The translations under genes and the position numbers were made by a program. The notes beneath the pieces were generated by a model, which saw only the letters and a program-made list of their open reading frames with translations, was not told where the DNA came from and searched no databases. DNA of 64,000 nucleotides from Siccirubricoccus deserti (GTDB lineage: Bacteria > Pseudomonadota > Alphaproteobacteria > Acetobacterales > Acetobacteraceae), in assembly GCF_014283215.1 (NCBI RefSeq), contig NZ_JACOMF010000004.1, positions 204,669 through 268,668 on the forward strand, given 5' to 3'. Positions 8,877 to 18,062 of the stretch are shown piece after piece; position 1 is the first letter of the stretch, and every line of letters begins with the position of its first letter.

Positions 8877-9854
8877 GTGCGCTTGTCGAATGTCATACGA
8901 TCTGGCCGCCGCGCTGTTCTCGCGGCCGCCCTCGGCACCCCCGCACTCGTCCATGCCCAGGGCTCCGGCTTTCCGACCAGGCCGGTCAGCCTGATCGTCC
9001 CCTTCCCGCCCGGCGGCACCACCGACATCTCGATGCGCGCCCTGGCCGAGGCCGCATCCCGCCATCTGCCGCACCCGGTCATCATCGAGAACAAGCCTGG
9101 CGCCGCCAATACCCTCGGCGCCGCACAGGTGGCGCGGGCGCGGCCGGACGGCTACCTGCTGACGCAATTCCCGGCCTCCGCCATCCGCGTGCAGATGCAG
9201 CAGCGGCTCAGCTACGACCCGCTGCGCGACTTCACGCCGATCCTCTGCGTCACCGGCTACCCCTTCGTCGTCGCCGCGAAGGCCGGCCGCTTCCCCAATG
9301 GCTGGGCGGGCTTCGTCGAGGAGGCGCGCCGCAATCCCGGCAAACTCTCCTATGGCAGCACCGGGGCGAATGGCACGCCGCATGTCCACCTGGCCGACCT
9401 GCTGCAGCGGGAGAAGCTTGAGCTCACGCATATTCCCTTCCGCGGCGACGCGGACGGCTCGCAGGCCATGCTGGGGGGGCACATCGAGCTGATGGCCGGC
9501 TCCACCAGCATCGGCGGGCTGGTGGATGGCGGTCAGGCCGAGTTCCTCAATGTCTGGACCGCACAACGCCTGCGCCGCTGGCCCAATGCGCCAACGCTGC
9601 ACGACCTGGGCTACAACAAGACGGTGACGACGCCCTTCGGCATCGTGGGGCCGGCACGGCTCGACCCCGCCGTCACCCGGACCCTGCACGACGCTTTCGC
9701 CGCAGCCATGAGGGATCCCCAGTTCATGACGGTGCTCGACCGCTACGACATGGTGTCGGAATACCGCGACAGCGCCGCCTATGCCGCCTTCCTGAAGGAG
9801 ATGGTGCAGGAGGAGGCCGACCTCATCCGGCGGCTGAATCTCACCGCCGCCTGA
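8877..9854 (+). CDS. Bug/TctC-family tripartite tricarboxylate transporter substrate-binding protein
   Basis: A periplasmic solute-binding protein of 325 residues. After a short signal region containing GRRAVLAAALGTPALVHAQG (Tat-like twin Arg), the mature part opens with FPTRPVSLIVPFPPGGTTDI, the hallmark of the Bug family, followed by VIIENKPGAAN. The GTG start at 8877 sits just after CGGAGGAATTT, an excellent ribosome binding site, which excludes the longer upstream frame. The membrane components TctA and TctB are not nearby, as is usual for the many orphan Bug proteins of Acetobacteraceae and Burkholderiales. The ligand is probably a small carboxylate, but cannot be read from sequence. Confidence 0.92.
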   Translation: MRLSNVIRSGRRAVLAAALGTPALVHAQGSGFPTRPVSLIVPFPPGGTTDISMRALAEAASRHLPHPVIIENKPGAANTLGAAQVARARPDGYLLTQFPASAIRVQMQQRLSYDPLRDFTPILCVTGYPFVVAAKAGRFPNGWAGFVEEARRNPGKLSYGSTGANGTPHVHLADLLQREKLELTHIPFRGDADGSQAMLGGHIELMAGSTSIGGLVDGGQAEFLNVWTAQRLRRWPNAPTLHDLGYNKTVTTPFGIVGPARLDPAVTRTLHDAFAAAMRDPQFMTVLDRYDMVSEYRDSAAYAAFLKEMVQEEADLIRRLNLTAA

Positions 9855-9874
9855 CGCGGCGGTCCGGCGCGCCC

Positions 9875-10900
9875 CTAGCGGATCGGGGGCGCGTACATCA
9901 GCCCGCCACGAGTCCAGAGGTCGTTCATCCCGCGCCGCAGCTTGATCTGGCTGCCCTGGCCCAGGTTGCGCTCAAAGATCTCGCCGTAATTCCCGGCCGC
10001 CTTGATGGCGTTGTAGGCCCAGTTCCGGTCGAGCCCCATCAGCGGCCCATGGTCGCCGGACAGGCCGAGCAGCCGGCGGATCTCCGGATTCTGGCTTTTG
10101 AGGAAGCTGTCGACATTGGCCTGGGTGATGCCGAGTTCCTCGGCGGTCAGCAGCGCGAAGAAGGTCCAGCGGATGATATCGAACCACTGGTCGTCGCCGT
10201 GCCGGACCACCGGGGAATGCGGTTCCTTGCTGATGATCTCCGGCAGGATCACGTGCTCCTCCGGATTTGGGTAGGAGGCACGCAGCCCGGCGAGCTGGCT
10301 CGCATCGGTCGTATAGGCGTCGCAGCGGCCGGCCAGGTAGCTGCGGCGGGCTTCGTCATTCTGCTCGAAAACCACCGGACTGTACCGGATGTTGTTGGTC
10401 CGCGCCCAATCCGCCAGATTGAGCTCATTGGTGGATCCGGCGACGACGCAGATCGAGGCGCCGGCCAGATCGGTTGCCTTGGTCACGCCGAGCGATTTGC
10501 GCAGCATGAAGCCCTGCCCGTCGAAGAAGCTGACGGCGGTGAAGTTCAGCCCGTTGGCGGTGTCGCGCCCCTGGGTCCAGGTGACGGTGCGGATCAGCAG
10601 GTCGATCTGGCCGGATTGCAATGCCGGCAGCCGCGCCGTGGTGGTCAGCGGCACCCAGCGGATCTTCGTCGCATCGCCGAGGACGGCGCCGGCGATGGCG
10701 CGGCAGAGGTCGTTGTCGAGGCCGCGGTACTCGCCGCGGCTGTCCGGCAGGGAGAAGCCGGCAGCGCCGGTGGAGGTGCCGCAGACCAGCAGGTCGCGCG
10801 CCTTCACCGCCGCCAGGGTCGGCCCGGCAGGTTGCGTCTGGGCGCCAGCCGGCAGGGCCAGGACTGCCGCGAAGACGGCGGTGAGGAAAGGAATACGCAT
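9875..10900 (-). CDS. Amino acid ABC transporter substrate-binding protein (AapJ-like)
   Basis: A 341-residue periplasmic binding protein. A cleavable signal peptide (MRIPFLTAVFAAVLALPAGA) precedes a type II binding fold. Key stretches are VKARDLLVCGTSTGAAGFS, YRGLDNDLCRAIAGAVLGD, LQSGQIDLLIRTVTWTQGRD and a conserved C-terminus with NWAYNAIKAAGNYGEIFERN. This is the general L-amino-acid binding protein pattern (AapJ/BztA), and the length fits. No AapQMP permease or ATPase gene is nearby, so it must pair with components elsewhere. The frame is open further upstream, but the ATG at 10900 gives the signal peptide and is preferred. Confidence 0.88.
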   Translation of the reverse strand: MRIPFLTAVFAAVLALPAGAQTQPAGPTLAAVKARDLLVCGTSTGAAGFSLPDSRGEYRGLDNDLCRAIAGAVLGDATKIRWVPLTTTARLPALQSGQIDLLIRTVTWTQGRDTANGLNFTAVSFFDGQGFMLRKSLGVTKATDLAGASICVVAGSTNELNLADWARTNNIRYSPVVFEQNDEARRSYLAGRCDAYTTDASQLAGLRASYPNPEEHVILPEIISKEPHSPVVRHGDDQWFDIIRWTFFALLTAEELGITQANVDSFLKSQNPEIRRLLGLSGDHGPLMGLDRNWAYNAIKAAGNYGEIFERNLGQGSQIKLRRGMNDLWTRGGLMYAPPIR

Positions 10901-11091
10901 CAGATCATGGCTCCAGACTTTCCCGCATGATGTACGGGTGACGACGACGCCGCCAGAACAAATGCCGCCAGGCGTGGAGGCTGTTCGGCGGTGATTGCCC
11001 GGACGCAAGCATCGGACCGCGGCGCCGGGCTTGCGCCGGAAAGATGCGATTCGTCGCGGCCACATGACGGGCTGGGCGTTACCCTGTGACC

Positions 11092-11571
11092 ATGCTCCGC
11101 CGCACGCTGCTGCTCGCCGCCCTGCTGCCGGTGCCCGTCCGTGCCCAGCGCCTCGTGGTGCCCGAGGGCGAGCATCTGCGCATCGTCGCGCGGCAATGGG
11201 GCTGGACCGTGCTGCGCGACGTCACCGCACCGGCCGATGCGGCGGAGACCGCGCTGGTGCTGATCCGGCCGCAACGCCCGGTGCCGCCGGAAGCCCGCGC
11301 CGGCCACCTTGCCGCGACGCTGCGCAACCTACGCCCCTTCCGCTTCGGCCCGCTGCCGGCCGAGACGGAGGTGCGGATCGGCGGCCTGCCGGCCACGGTG
11401 ATCGAGACCACCGCGACCGGCGCCCGCAGCGGCCAGATATTGCGCCTGCGGGCGGAAAGCCGCTTCGCGCCGGAGCGAAGCTGGCTGCTGGTCGCCGCCG
11501 CGCCCCCTGCCGCCTGGGATGCGCTGGGACCGGAGATGCTTGCGATTTTGCAAGATTTTCATTCTGGCTGA
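11092..11571 (+). CDS. Hypothetical secreted protein
   Basis: A 159-residue protein with an N-terminal signal peptide, MLRRTLLLAALLPVPVRAQ, with a plausible cleavage after the Ala of VRA. The mature part is about 140 residues of mixed strands and helices with no motif I recognise. It contains VVPEGEHLRIVARQWGW near the N-terminus and WLLVAAAPPAAWDALG near the C-terminus. A GTG two codons upstream (11086) is an alternative start. It is divergent from the amino acid binding protein gene. Periplasmic location is likely; function is unknown. Confidence 0.65.
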   Translation: MLRRTLLLAALLPVPVRAQRLVVPEGEHLRIVARQWGWTVLRDVTAPADAAETALVLIRPQRPVPPEARAGHLAATLRNLRPFRFGPLPAETEVRIGGLPATVIETTATGARSGQILRLRAESRFAPERSWLLVAAAPPAAWDALGPEMLAILQDFHSG

Positions 11572-11642
11572 GTTGAAAAGCCCTTGGCCAGCGCCCAGGC
11601 GCCGTGGCATTGTCACCGGCCGGGCAGCTGCCCGAATGGGGA

Positions 11643-11906
11643 ATGACGTCCATGCCAATGCGGGCCTTGCGGGCAACCACCGCCGTTGCCAGTGGTCACA
11701 TCACGAAGAACCTCTGGCGCTCGACCGCGATCTGCGCCGTGCTTGCCGTGATCGCGGCGCTGCTGATGAGTGTGCGGGCGCTTGGCCTGGTCGCTCTCTG
11801 GGCCGATGCCTTCGCCTTCTTCGTTTGCACCGCCGGCATCCTGGTCATGCTGCAGAGCCAGGTCGGCTACGTCTCGCCCCACGCCCCGCCGCCCGAAGAG
11901 GTCTGA
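11643..11906 (+). CDS. Small membrane protein, hypothetical
   Basis: An 87-residue protein with two predicted membrane helices: one around residues 28-46 (STAICAVLAVIAALLMSV) and one around 49-70 (ALGLVALWADAFAFFVCTAG). The C-terminus is short and proline-rich (SPHAPPPEEV). The ATG at 11643 is chosen because GGGG lies just upstream; an ATG at 11604 would add 13 residues. No family recognised. Confidence 0.5.
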   Translation: MTSMPMRALRATTAVASGHITKNLWRSTAICAVLAVIAALLMSVRALGLVALWADAFAFFVCTAGILVMLQSQVGYVSPHAPPPEEV

Positions 11907-11953
11907 TCCCGCCTGGTACGGCGTGACCTGATCCGGACGTTGGCCGGATCAGG

Positions 11954-12805
11954 TCAGCAGGGCTCGGCCACGAAGCGGCGAGTGGGCGTGACGATCTCCT
12001 CCTGCGCCGCGACCAGCAGCAGCTCCTTCGATCCCGCCGCCGCGGTGCGGCGCAGCACGCCATGGATCGAGGAGGCCGCGGCGGAAAGCGCCGCCGGCGC
12101 CTCGCGGCGCAGCCGGTGGAACAGGAACAGCGCGGCGATGGCGTCGCCCGCGCCGTTGAAGCCCTGCGGCAGCAGCGGCGTCCGCAGCCGCCAAAAGCCG
12201 CCGCCCTCCCCGGTCAGCAATTCCACCGCATCGGCGGGTGTATCCGCCAGCCGCAGGCTGGTTGTCAGCACGCAGCGCGGGCCGCGCGCCTGCAGGGCGG
12301 CGATCGCCGCCTTCGCCTCGGCCAGCGTCGTCACCGCCGTGCCGGCCAGGTATTCCAACTCGAATTGATTGGGGGTGGCGATGTCCGCCAGCGGCAGCGC
12401 CATGTCGCGCAGCAGCGCCGGAATGCCCTCCCCCACATAGATCCGGCCGGCGTCGCCGATCACCGGGTCGCAGCAATAGAGCGCGCGCGGATTGGCCGAT
12501 TTCACCTGCCGCACCGCATCCACCACCGCGCCGCCGATGCCCGCCTCACCGATATAGCCGGAGAGCACGGCATCGCATTGCGGCAGCACGCCACGCTCGG
12601 CGATGCCCTGGACACAGTCGCGGACCAGCCCGCCGGAGAACACCTGGCCGCGGAAGCCGCCATGACCGGGGTGGTTGGAGAATTGCACGGTATTCACCGC
12701 CCAGACCTCGGCGCCGAGCCGCTGCAGCGGGAACACGGCGCTGGCATTGCCGACATGGCCATAGGCGACCCAGGACTGGATCGAGAGGATGTTCACGGCC
12801 GACAA
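11954..12805 (-). CDS. pdxY: Pyridoxal kinase
   Basis: PdxY phosphorylates pyridoxal to pyridoxal 5'-phosphate in the vitamin B6 salvage pathway. The 283-residue protein follows the PdxY pattern: NILSIQSWVAYGHVGNASAV at the N-terminus, then WAVNTVQFSNHPGHGG and DAVLSGYIG. Further on come CDPVIGDAGRIYV near residues 111-123 and the ribokinase-type C-terminal GFNGAGDAIAALFL near 212-225, with the catalytic Asp. It is a monocistronic gene on the minus strand. PdxK-type kinases differ in this C-terminal block, so PdxY is the better name. Confidence 0.93.
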   Translation of the reverse strand: MSAVNILSIQSWVAYGHVGNASAVFPLQRLGAEVWAVNTVQFSNHPGHGGFRGQVFSGGLVRDCVQGIAERGVLPQCDAVLSGYIGEAGIGGAVVDAVRQVKSANPRALYCCDPVIGDAGRIYVGEGIPALLRDMALPLADIATPNQFELEYLAGTAVTTLAEAKAAIAALQARGPRCVLTTSLRLADTPADAVELLTGEGGGFWRLRTPLLPQGFNGAGDAIAALFLFHRLRREAPAALSAAASSIHGVLRRTAAAGSKELLLVAAQEEIVTPTRRFVAEPC

Positions 12806-13005
12806 GGCTAGAGCAAACCCCGCCCGGATGGAATCATCCGGCCGGCGTAATCTACCGTGAGAGCAAGCGGCTGGGGCAGGTTCCGCGTGCCGCTCCGGCT
12901 GAAGGCCCTGCTCAGAGGGGCGTAAGCCTGCCCCTTCACACCTCTGCCCGGCATCGGCATGCTGTAACCAACCGGGGATACGCCGGGAATAGGGAGACGA
13001 ACTGC

Positions 13006-14319
13006 ATGACCCACGCGCTCACCCGCCGGCAGGCGATCCTCGGCGCCGCCACCTCCGGCAGCCTGCTCTTCGCTGGCGGCAATGCCGGGGCGCAGCAGAA
13101 GCCGGCCGAGCTCAAGGTCGGCATCTGCACATTCCTCTCCGGCTCCGCCTCGGTCTTCGGCGTGCCGGCAAAGCAGGCCGCGGAGATGCTGTTCGAGGAG
13201 ATCAACAAGGCGGGGGGCATCGGCGGGGTGCCGGTCAGGCCCTATTTCGTCGATGAGGCACCGGGCACGGACCATCTGGTCGGCGAATATCGCCGCCTGG
13301 TGCAGAACGAGGGCGTGCACATCATCTTCGCCGCCATCTCCTCCGGCTCCTGCCTCGCCTGCACCCCGCTGTCCGATGAGATGAAGAAGACGACGCTGCT
13401 GTGGGATTGCGGCACCCAGCGAATCTTCGAGGAAGGCAACCACCCCTATGCCTTCCGCACCCAGGGCTACGGCGCGCCGGAAGTGCTCGCCCCGCTGCTG
13501 TATCTGCTGAAGCACAAGCCGGATTTCCGCTCCCTGGCCGTCATCAACCAGGATTACGCCTGGGGGCGCGACAGCTGGGAGATGTGGAAGGCCGGGATGG
13601 ATGCGCTGAAGCCCGGCGTGCGGGTGGTGGCGGAGTTGTTCCCCCGCCTCGGCGCCACCGACTACAGCACCGAGGTCACGCGCCTGCTGGCCTCGCGCCC
13701 GGATGTGATCCTATCCACCAGCTGGGGCGGCGACCTCGTCACCTTCGTCCGCCAGGCGTCGGAGCGGCGGCTGTTCGAGCGCTCGACCTTCGTGCTGCCG
13801 GTGGCGGAGGCGTCGCTGCAGATGCTCGGCCGCACCATGGCCGCCGGCCACGTCATCGGCGCCCGCGGCGACCACTGGAACAACCACCCGCGGCCGAAGG
13901 ACCCGGCGCGGCTGGCGAAATTCGTCGCCGACTACCGGGCGCGGTTCAACGAATACCCGATCTATCCCTGCCACCACATGGCGCAGGCGATCTCGGCCAT
14001 GCAGGCCGGCTTCGCCAAGGCCATCGCGGCCAAGGGCGGCGGCTGGCCGAATGACGAGGAACTCGCCAACGCTTTCCGTGGCCTGACTTTCGACACGCCC
14101 ACCTCCTCCATCACCCTGCGGGAGGACGGCCAGGGGCTGGAGGACCAGATCGTCGGCCTCAGCACCTTCACCGACCGCTTCCCCTTCGCCGTACCGAAGG
14201 ACATGGTGATCTTCCCGGCGGCGATGGTGAGCACTCCGGTCGGGCAGAAGAGCGTCGAGTGGATGAAGACGCTGAAACCGGACATCCTGGCGCAGATGCC
14301 GGCGGCGATCGCCGGCTGA
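13006..14319 (+). CDS. Branched-chain amino acid-type ABC transporter substrate-binding protein
   Basis: A 437-residue periplasmic binding protein of the Peripla_BP_6 (LivJ/AmiC-like) type. The N-terminus MTHALTRRQAILGAATSGSL has a twin-arginine signal, and the mature part opens KVGICTFLSGSASVFGVPAK, with the family's QAAEMLFEEINKAGGIGGVP near residues 62-81. The start is fixed by AGGGAGACGAACTGC just upstream. It heads a five-gene cassette in the order binding protein, two permeases, two ATPases, and the next gene begins only 7 bp downstream. The ligand is unknown: Liv-type cassettes also carry amides, urea and aromatic compounds. Confidence 0.9.
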   Translation: MTHALTRRQAILGAATSGSLLFAGGNAGAQQKPAELKVGICTFLSGSASVFGVPAKQAAEMLFEEINKAGGIGGVPVRPYFVDEAPGTDHLVGEYRRLVQNEGVHIIFAAISSGSCLACTPLSDEMKKTTLLWDCGTQRIFEEGNHPYAFRTQGYGAPEVLAPLLYLLKHKPDFRSLAVINQDYAWGRDSWEMWKAGMDALKPGVRVVAELFPRLGATDYSTEVTRLLASRPDVILSTSWGGDLVTFVRQASERRLFERSTFVLPVAEASLQMLGRTMAAGHVIGARGDHWNNHPRPKDPARLAKFVADYRARFNEYPIYPCHHMAQAISAMQAGFAKAIAAKGGGWPNDEELANAFRGLTFDTPTSSITLREDGQGLEDQIVGLSTFTDRFPFAVPKDMVIFPAAMVSTPVGQKSVEWMKTLKPDILAQMPAAIAG

Positions 14320-14326
14320 AGCCCGC

Positions 14327-15262
14327 ATGACCGCCTGGTTCACCGACAACGGGCTGCTGCTCGGCCTCGCCCTGCTGGACGGCCTTGCCTATGCGGCACT
14401 GGTCTTCATGGTGGCGGTGGGGCTGAACCTGGTGTTCGGCGTGCTGCGCATCGTCAACGTGGCGCATGGCAGCCTGTTCGCCATCGGCGCCTACACCGCC
14501 GCCTCCATCGGCCTGTTCCTCGCCGCGCACGGCCTGCCGCCAGTCGCCAGCTACGGTGCCCTGCTGCTGGCCGCGGTGCTGGTCGGCGCCGTACTCGGGC
14601 CGCCGATCGAGCGGCTGGTGCTGCGCCGGGTCTATGGGCATGAGGATGCGTTGCAGCTGCTGGTCACCTTCGCCCTGTTCATGATCCTCGAGGATGTGCA
14701 GAAGCTGGTCTGGGGCGTGCAGCCGGTCGCCAATGACGCGCCGATGAAATACCTCGGCACGGTCGACGTGCCCTTCGGCGAGGACGTGATCCCCTTCACC
14801 GCCTACCAGCTCTTCGTGCTGCCCGGGCTGGCGGTGCTGACCCTGGCGGGCCTCGCCTGGTTCCTGCGGCGGACCCTGACGGGGCGCGTCATCGTCGCCG
14901 TCACCACCGACAAGGAGGCGGCGATGGCGATGGGCATCGACGCCACAAGGGTCACGCTGCTGACCTTCACCTTCGGCGCCGCACTGGCCGCCTTCGGCGG
15001 GGCGCTCGCCTCGCCCACCACCTCGCTCGTGCCGGGGGTGGGGGCGCAGACCATCGTGCTGTCCTTCGCGGTGGTGGCGACGGCCGGGCTCGGGCAGATC
15101 GAGGGTGCGGCGGTCAGCGCTCTGCTGATCGGCCTCGGCCGCAGCGTCGCCGTCTACTTCGCCCCGGAGTTCGAGGTGGTGGTGCCCTACATCATCATGG
15201 TGGCGGTGCTGCTGGTGCGGCCGCAGGGGCTGTTCGGCGTGCCGGAGACGCGACGGGTATGA
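14327..15262 (+). CDS. livH: Branched-chain amino acid ABC transporter permease, LivH type
   Basis: A 311-residue inner-membrane permease with about eight hydrophobic segments. The stretch GLNLVFGVLRIVNVAHGSLF near residues 32-51 is the signature of LivH, and the ending LLVRPQGLFGVPETRRV is typical. It follows the binding-protein gene by 7 bp and its stop overlaps the livM start (ATGA), so the cassette is one operon. The symbol marks the subunit type; substrate specificity is unproven. Confidence 0.9.
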   Translation: MTAWFTDNGLLLGLALLDGLAYAALVFMVAVGLNLVFGVLRIVNVAHGSLFAIGAYTAASIGLFLAAHGLPPVASYGALLLAAVLVGAVLGPPIERLVLRRVYGHEDALQLLVTFALFMILEDVQKLVWGVQPVANDAPMKYLGTVDVPFGEDVIPFTAYQLFVLPGLAVLTLAGLAWFLRRTLTGRVIVAVTTDKEAAMAMGIDATRVTLLTFTFGAALAAFGGALASPTTSLVPGVGAQTIVLSFAVVATAGLGQIEGAAVSALLIGLGRSVAVYFAPEFEVVVPYIIMVAVLLVRPQGLFGVPETRRV

Positions 15263-16194
15263 ACCGCCCTCTCGAAGCCGGGCTGGCGGTGCTCGGCGCC
15301 GCCGCGCTGGTGCTGGTCGCCTGGGCCGCGCCCTGGCTGAAATTCGTCCTGACCCTGGCGCTGGCCAAGGGCATCGCCGTGCTCGGCATCCTGCTGCTGC
15401 TGCGCGCCGGCCAGGTCAGCTTCGGCCATGCCATGTTCCTGGCGACCGGCGCCTATACCGTCGCCTTCCTGGCGCCGGAGATGCCGGAGGCGTTGCTGCT
15501 GCTGCCGCTCGGCGCGCTGTTCGGCACGGCCCTCGGGCTGGTCGTCGGGCTGTTCGTGGCGCGCTACCGCGACATCTTCTTCGGCATGCTGAACCTCGCC
15601 CTCTCGATGGTGCTCTATTCGCTGCTGGAAAAGCTCTACGCCCTGACCAAGGGCACCGACGGCATTCGCGTCGCCGGCCTGACCTTCGCCGGCGCGCAGC
15701 CGGCGCGGGAGATCCAAGAATGGATTATGTTCGCCCTCGCCCTCGGCCTCGCCCTCGGCTTCGGGCTGCTGGTCAGGGCTTATCTCGGCTCGCCGATGGG
15801 ACAGGCGCTGGCGGGGATCAAGACGCGGGAGACACGGCTGGAGTTCATGGGCGTCCCGGCGCGGCGGGTGCTGCTGTTCGCCTATGTGCTCTCGGCCTGC
15901 ATGGGCGGCACCGCCGGGGCGCTGGTGGCGATGACCAGCCGCCATGTGACGCCGCAGCTGGCCTATTGGACCTCCTCCGGCGAGCTGGTGTTCATCGCCA
16001 TCCTCGGTGGCGCGGGCAGCGCCCTCGGCCCCTTCCTCGGCGCCGTCGCCTTCGAGCTGGTGCGGGTCTATGCGGCGGCGCAGGTGGCGGATGCCTGGCA
16101 GATGATTTTGGGAGGAGTGCTGCTGGCGGTGATCCTGTTCGCGCCGGGGGGGGTCTGGGGCATCCTGGCCGCCCGCTTCAAGGCCCGCGCATGA
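15259..16194 (+). CDS. livM: Branched-chain amino acid ABC transporter permease, LivM type
   Basis: A 311-residue permease, the partner of LivH. The early segment LLLRAGQVSFGHAMFLATGA near residues 43-62 is the LivM signature, and the later YVLSACMGGTAGALVAM and AILGGAGSALGPFLGAVAFE fit the family. It overlaps livH by four bases upstream and livG by four bases downstream. The usual long N-terminal extension of LivM in enterics is absent, as is common in alphaproteobacterial homologues. Confidence 0.9.
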   Translation: MNRPLEAGLAVLGAAALVLVAWAAPWLKFVLTLALAKGIAVLGILLLLRAGQVSFGHAMFLATGAYTVAFLAPEMPEALLLLPLGALFGTALGLVVGLFVARYRDIFFGMLNLALSMVLYSLLEKLYALTKGTDGIRVAGLTFAGAQPAREIQEWIMFALALGLALGFGLLVRAYLGSPMGQALAGIKTRETRLEFMGVPARRVLLFAYVLSACMGGTAGALVAMTSRHVTPQLAYWTSSGELVFIAILGGAGSALGPFLGAVAFELVRVYAAAQVADAWQMILGGVLLAVILFAPGGVWGILAARFKARA

Positions 16195-16961
16195 GCGCGA
16201 CCGCCCCCCTCCGGCCGCTGCTCTCGGCCCGGAGCCTCCGCCTCGCCTTCGGCGGCGTGAAGGCGGCCGATGGCATCGACCTTGACGTGATGCCCGGCGA
16301 GTTCCTGGCGATCATCGGCCCGAATGGCGCCGGCAAGACCACCTTCATCAACATGACCACCGGCTACCTCAGGCCGCAGGGCGGCAGCATCGACTACGAA
16401 GGCCGCTCGCTGCTCGGCCTCCGCCCGCGCGCCATCGTCCGGCGCGGGATCGGCCGCAGCTTCCAGCTCCCGCAGCTCTTCACCGAACATACGGTGCTGG
16501 AGAACGCCGCCCTCGCCATCGCCGCCCGCGCCGGGCTGTGGTCGCCGCTGACGCCGCTGCTGCGGCCCGGCTGGCGGGCTGAGGCCGAGGCGCTGCTGGA
16601 CCGCTTCGGCCTCGGCGCCGTGGCCGGGGCCCGGGCCGATGCGCTGAACGAGGGCGCCCGCAAGCTGGCCGACATCGCCATGGCCGTCGCGCTGAACCCC
16701 CGGCTGCTGCTGATGGACGAGCCCACCAGCGGCGTCGCCGCGTCCGAGAAGATGGGCGTGGTCGAGACATTGGTGCGGGTGCTGCGCCAGGCCGGTGTCA
16801 CCGCGGTCTTCGTCGAGCATGACATGGACGTGGTCGCCCGCTTCGCCGATCGTGTCGCGGTCTGGAGCCAGGGCCGCATCGTCGCCCTCGGCCCGCCGCA
16901 GCAGGTGCTGGCGGATCCGGTGGTGCGGCGCGAGGTGATTGGCATCGAAGCCCATGCTTGA
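16191..16961 (+). CDS. livG: Branched-chain amino acid ABC transporter ATP-binding protein, LivG type, with divergent signature
   Basis: A 256-residue ABC ATPase. Walker A is GPNGAGKTTF near residues 42-51 and Walker B is LLLMDEPTSGV near 171-181, followed by the switch His in FVEHDMD. The Q-loop region reads RSFQLPQLF. The ABC signature is unusual: where most members have LSGGQ or LSYGQ, this has LNEGARKLADIAMA near 151-164. LivG-like members with an EGARK-type signature exist, so this is probably still a working ATPase. The ATG overlaps the livM stop. The C-terminal EVIGIEAHA region overlaps the livF start. Confidence 0.9.
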   Translation: MSATAPLRPLLSARSLRLAFGGVKAADGIDLDVMPGEFLAIIGPNGAGKTTFINMTTGYLRPQGGSIDYEGRSLLGLRPRAIVRRGIGRSFQLPQLFTEHTVLENAALAIAARAGLWSPLTPLLRPGWRAEAEALLDRFGLGAVAGARADALNEGARKLADIAMAVALNPRLLLMDEPTSGVAASEKMGVVETLVRVLRQAGVTAVFVEHDMDVVARFADRVAVWSQGRIVALGPPQQVLADPVVRREVIGIEAHA

Positions 16962-17610
16962 ATTGCACGACCTCTCGGTCGACATCGCCGGCGTGCCGGT
17001 GCTGCGCCGGGTGCACCTCAACGTCCCGCCTGGCGGGCGGGTAGCGCTGATCGGCCGCAACGGCGCCGGCAAGACGACCACGCTGCGCGCCCTGATGGGC
17101 CTGTTGCCGGTGCGGGAGGGCCGCATCACCATCGACGGGCGGGACGCCACCGCGCTGCCGGCGCATCATCGCCCACGGCTCGGCATCGGCTACGCGCCGG
17201 AGGAACGCCGGCTGTTCGGCAGCTTCTCGGTGCGGGAGAACATGCTGCTGCCGGCCCAGGTGCTGAAGCTGCCGGCGGCCGAAATCGCCCGCCGGCTGGA
17301 CGCCGTCTTCACCCTGCTGCCGGAACTGCAGGACCTCGCTCCCCGCCGCGCCGCCGGGCTGTCGGGTGGCCAGGGCAAGATGGTGGCGCTCGGCCGGGCG
17401 CTGATGGTCGGCACCAGGGCGGTGCTACTGGACGAGCCTTTCCAGGGCCTCGCCCCTGCCCTCGCCCAGCGCTATGCGGAGGCGCTGGCCCGACTGCACC
17501 AGGCCCTGCCCGAGGTCGCCATCCTGATCACCGAGAGCAACCCGGAACTGCTCCGCTCCCTGGTCGAGCGAAGCTTCGCGATCGAACGCGGGGAAATCCT
17601 GCCTGCGTAA
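16954..17610 (+). CDS. livF: Branched-chain amino acid ABC transporter ATP-binding protein, LivF type
   Basis: A 218-residue ABC ATPase and the last gene of the cassette. Walker A is GRNGAGKTTTLRA near residues 36-48, the signature LSGGQGKMVALGRALM near 135-150, and Walker B VLLDEPFQGLAP near 156-167. The stretch LGIGYAPEERRLFGSFSVREN is the LivF pattern. The ATG at 16954 lies just inside the end of livG; a TTG five codons upstream (16939) is an alternative. Together with LivG it should drive the LivHM permease. Confidence 0.92.
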   Translation: MLELHDLSVDIAGVPVLRRVHLNVPPGGRVALIGRNGAGKTTTLRALMGLLPVREGRITIDGRDATALPAHHRPRLGIGYAPEERRLFGSFSVRENMLLPAQVLKLPAAEIARRLDAVFTLLPELQDLAPRRAAGLSGGQGKMVALGRALMVGTRAVLLDEPFQGLAPALAQRYAEALARLHQALPEVAILITESNPELLRSLVERSFAIERGEILPA

Positions 17611-18062
17611 CGGGATGCCGGTATAGGTGGGCATCGACACGCCGAATGGGCGGCATTCCGATGCGCAGGGTGCTGCTGGCGACGCTGGCGATCTGCCTCC
17701 CAGGCCGCGAGACCGGCCAGGTCGCGCCGCCGCTGCCGGACCTGGCGGCGATGGCTGCGCATGAGGGGAGATCACGGCCCGCCCTGGGTCCCAGGGGAAC
17801 TCCCCTGGGTGGCGCCGCCGGTCGGTTATGCACTGCCCGGACCCGGCCACTACTATGCCCCTTGGCCCCGGTACTGGGAGCCTTGGCCGGCATCGGCCTT
17901 GGGGTCCGGTGCGGCACTGGTGAAGTGGCATCGCGGGCGCCGCTGACGCGCTGGCGCACCCTGCCCCGGGCGGGCGCGGTTGCGCCCTCTGACCCCTTCC
18001 CTTATACGGCCCCCTTCCTGCGGCCGGTCGGTATCGGCGGCACTTGAACGCACGAGCACGCC
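17611..18062. other. 452-bp gap between livF and rpmE
   Basis: No intact gene is convincing here. The plus strand carries the possible frameshifted secreted peptide described separately at 17661-17946. The rest should hold the rpmE promoter and leader, but I see no clear hexamers or strong terminator. Confidence 0.4.
17661..17946 (+). pseudogene. Possible frameshifted small secreted Pro/Trp/Tyr-rich protein
   Basis: From 17661 one frame reads MRRVLLATLAICLPG, which looks like a signal peptide, and runs to about 17765. The next frame then reads RGDHGPPWVPGELPWVAPP and GPGHYYAPWPRYWEPWP before its stop at 17946. The low-complexity Pro/Trp/Tyr-rich second part resembles small exported proteins of alphaproteobacteria. 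A one-base shift near 17760 would join the two. I cannot tell a real broken gene from coincidence in GC-rich DNA, so confidence is low. Confidence 0.3.
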
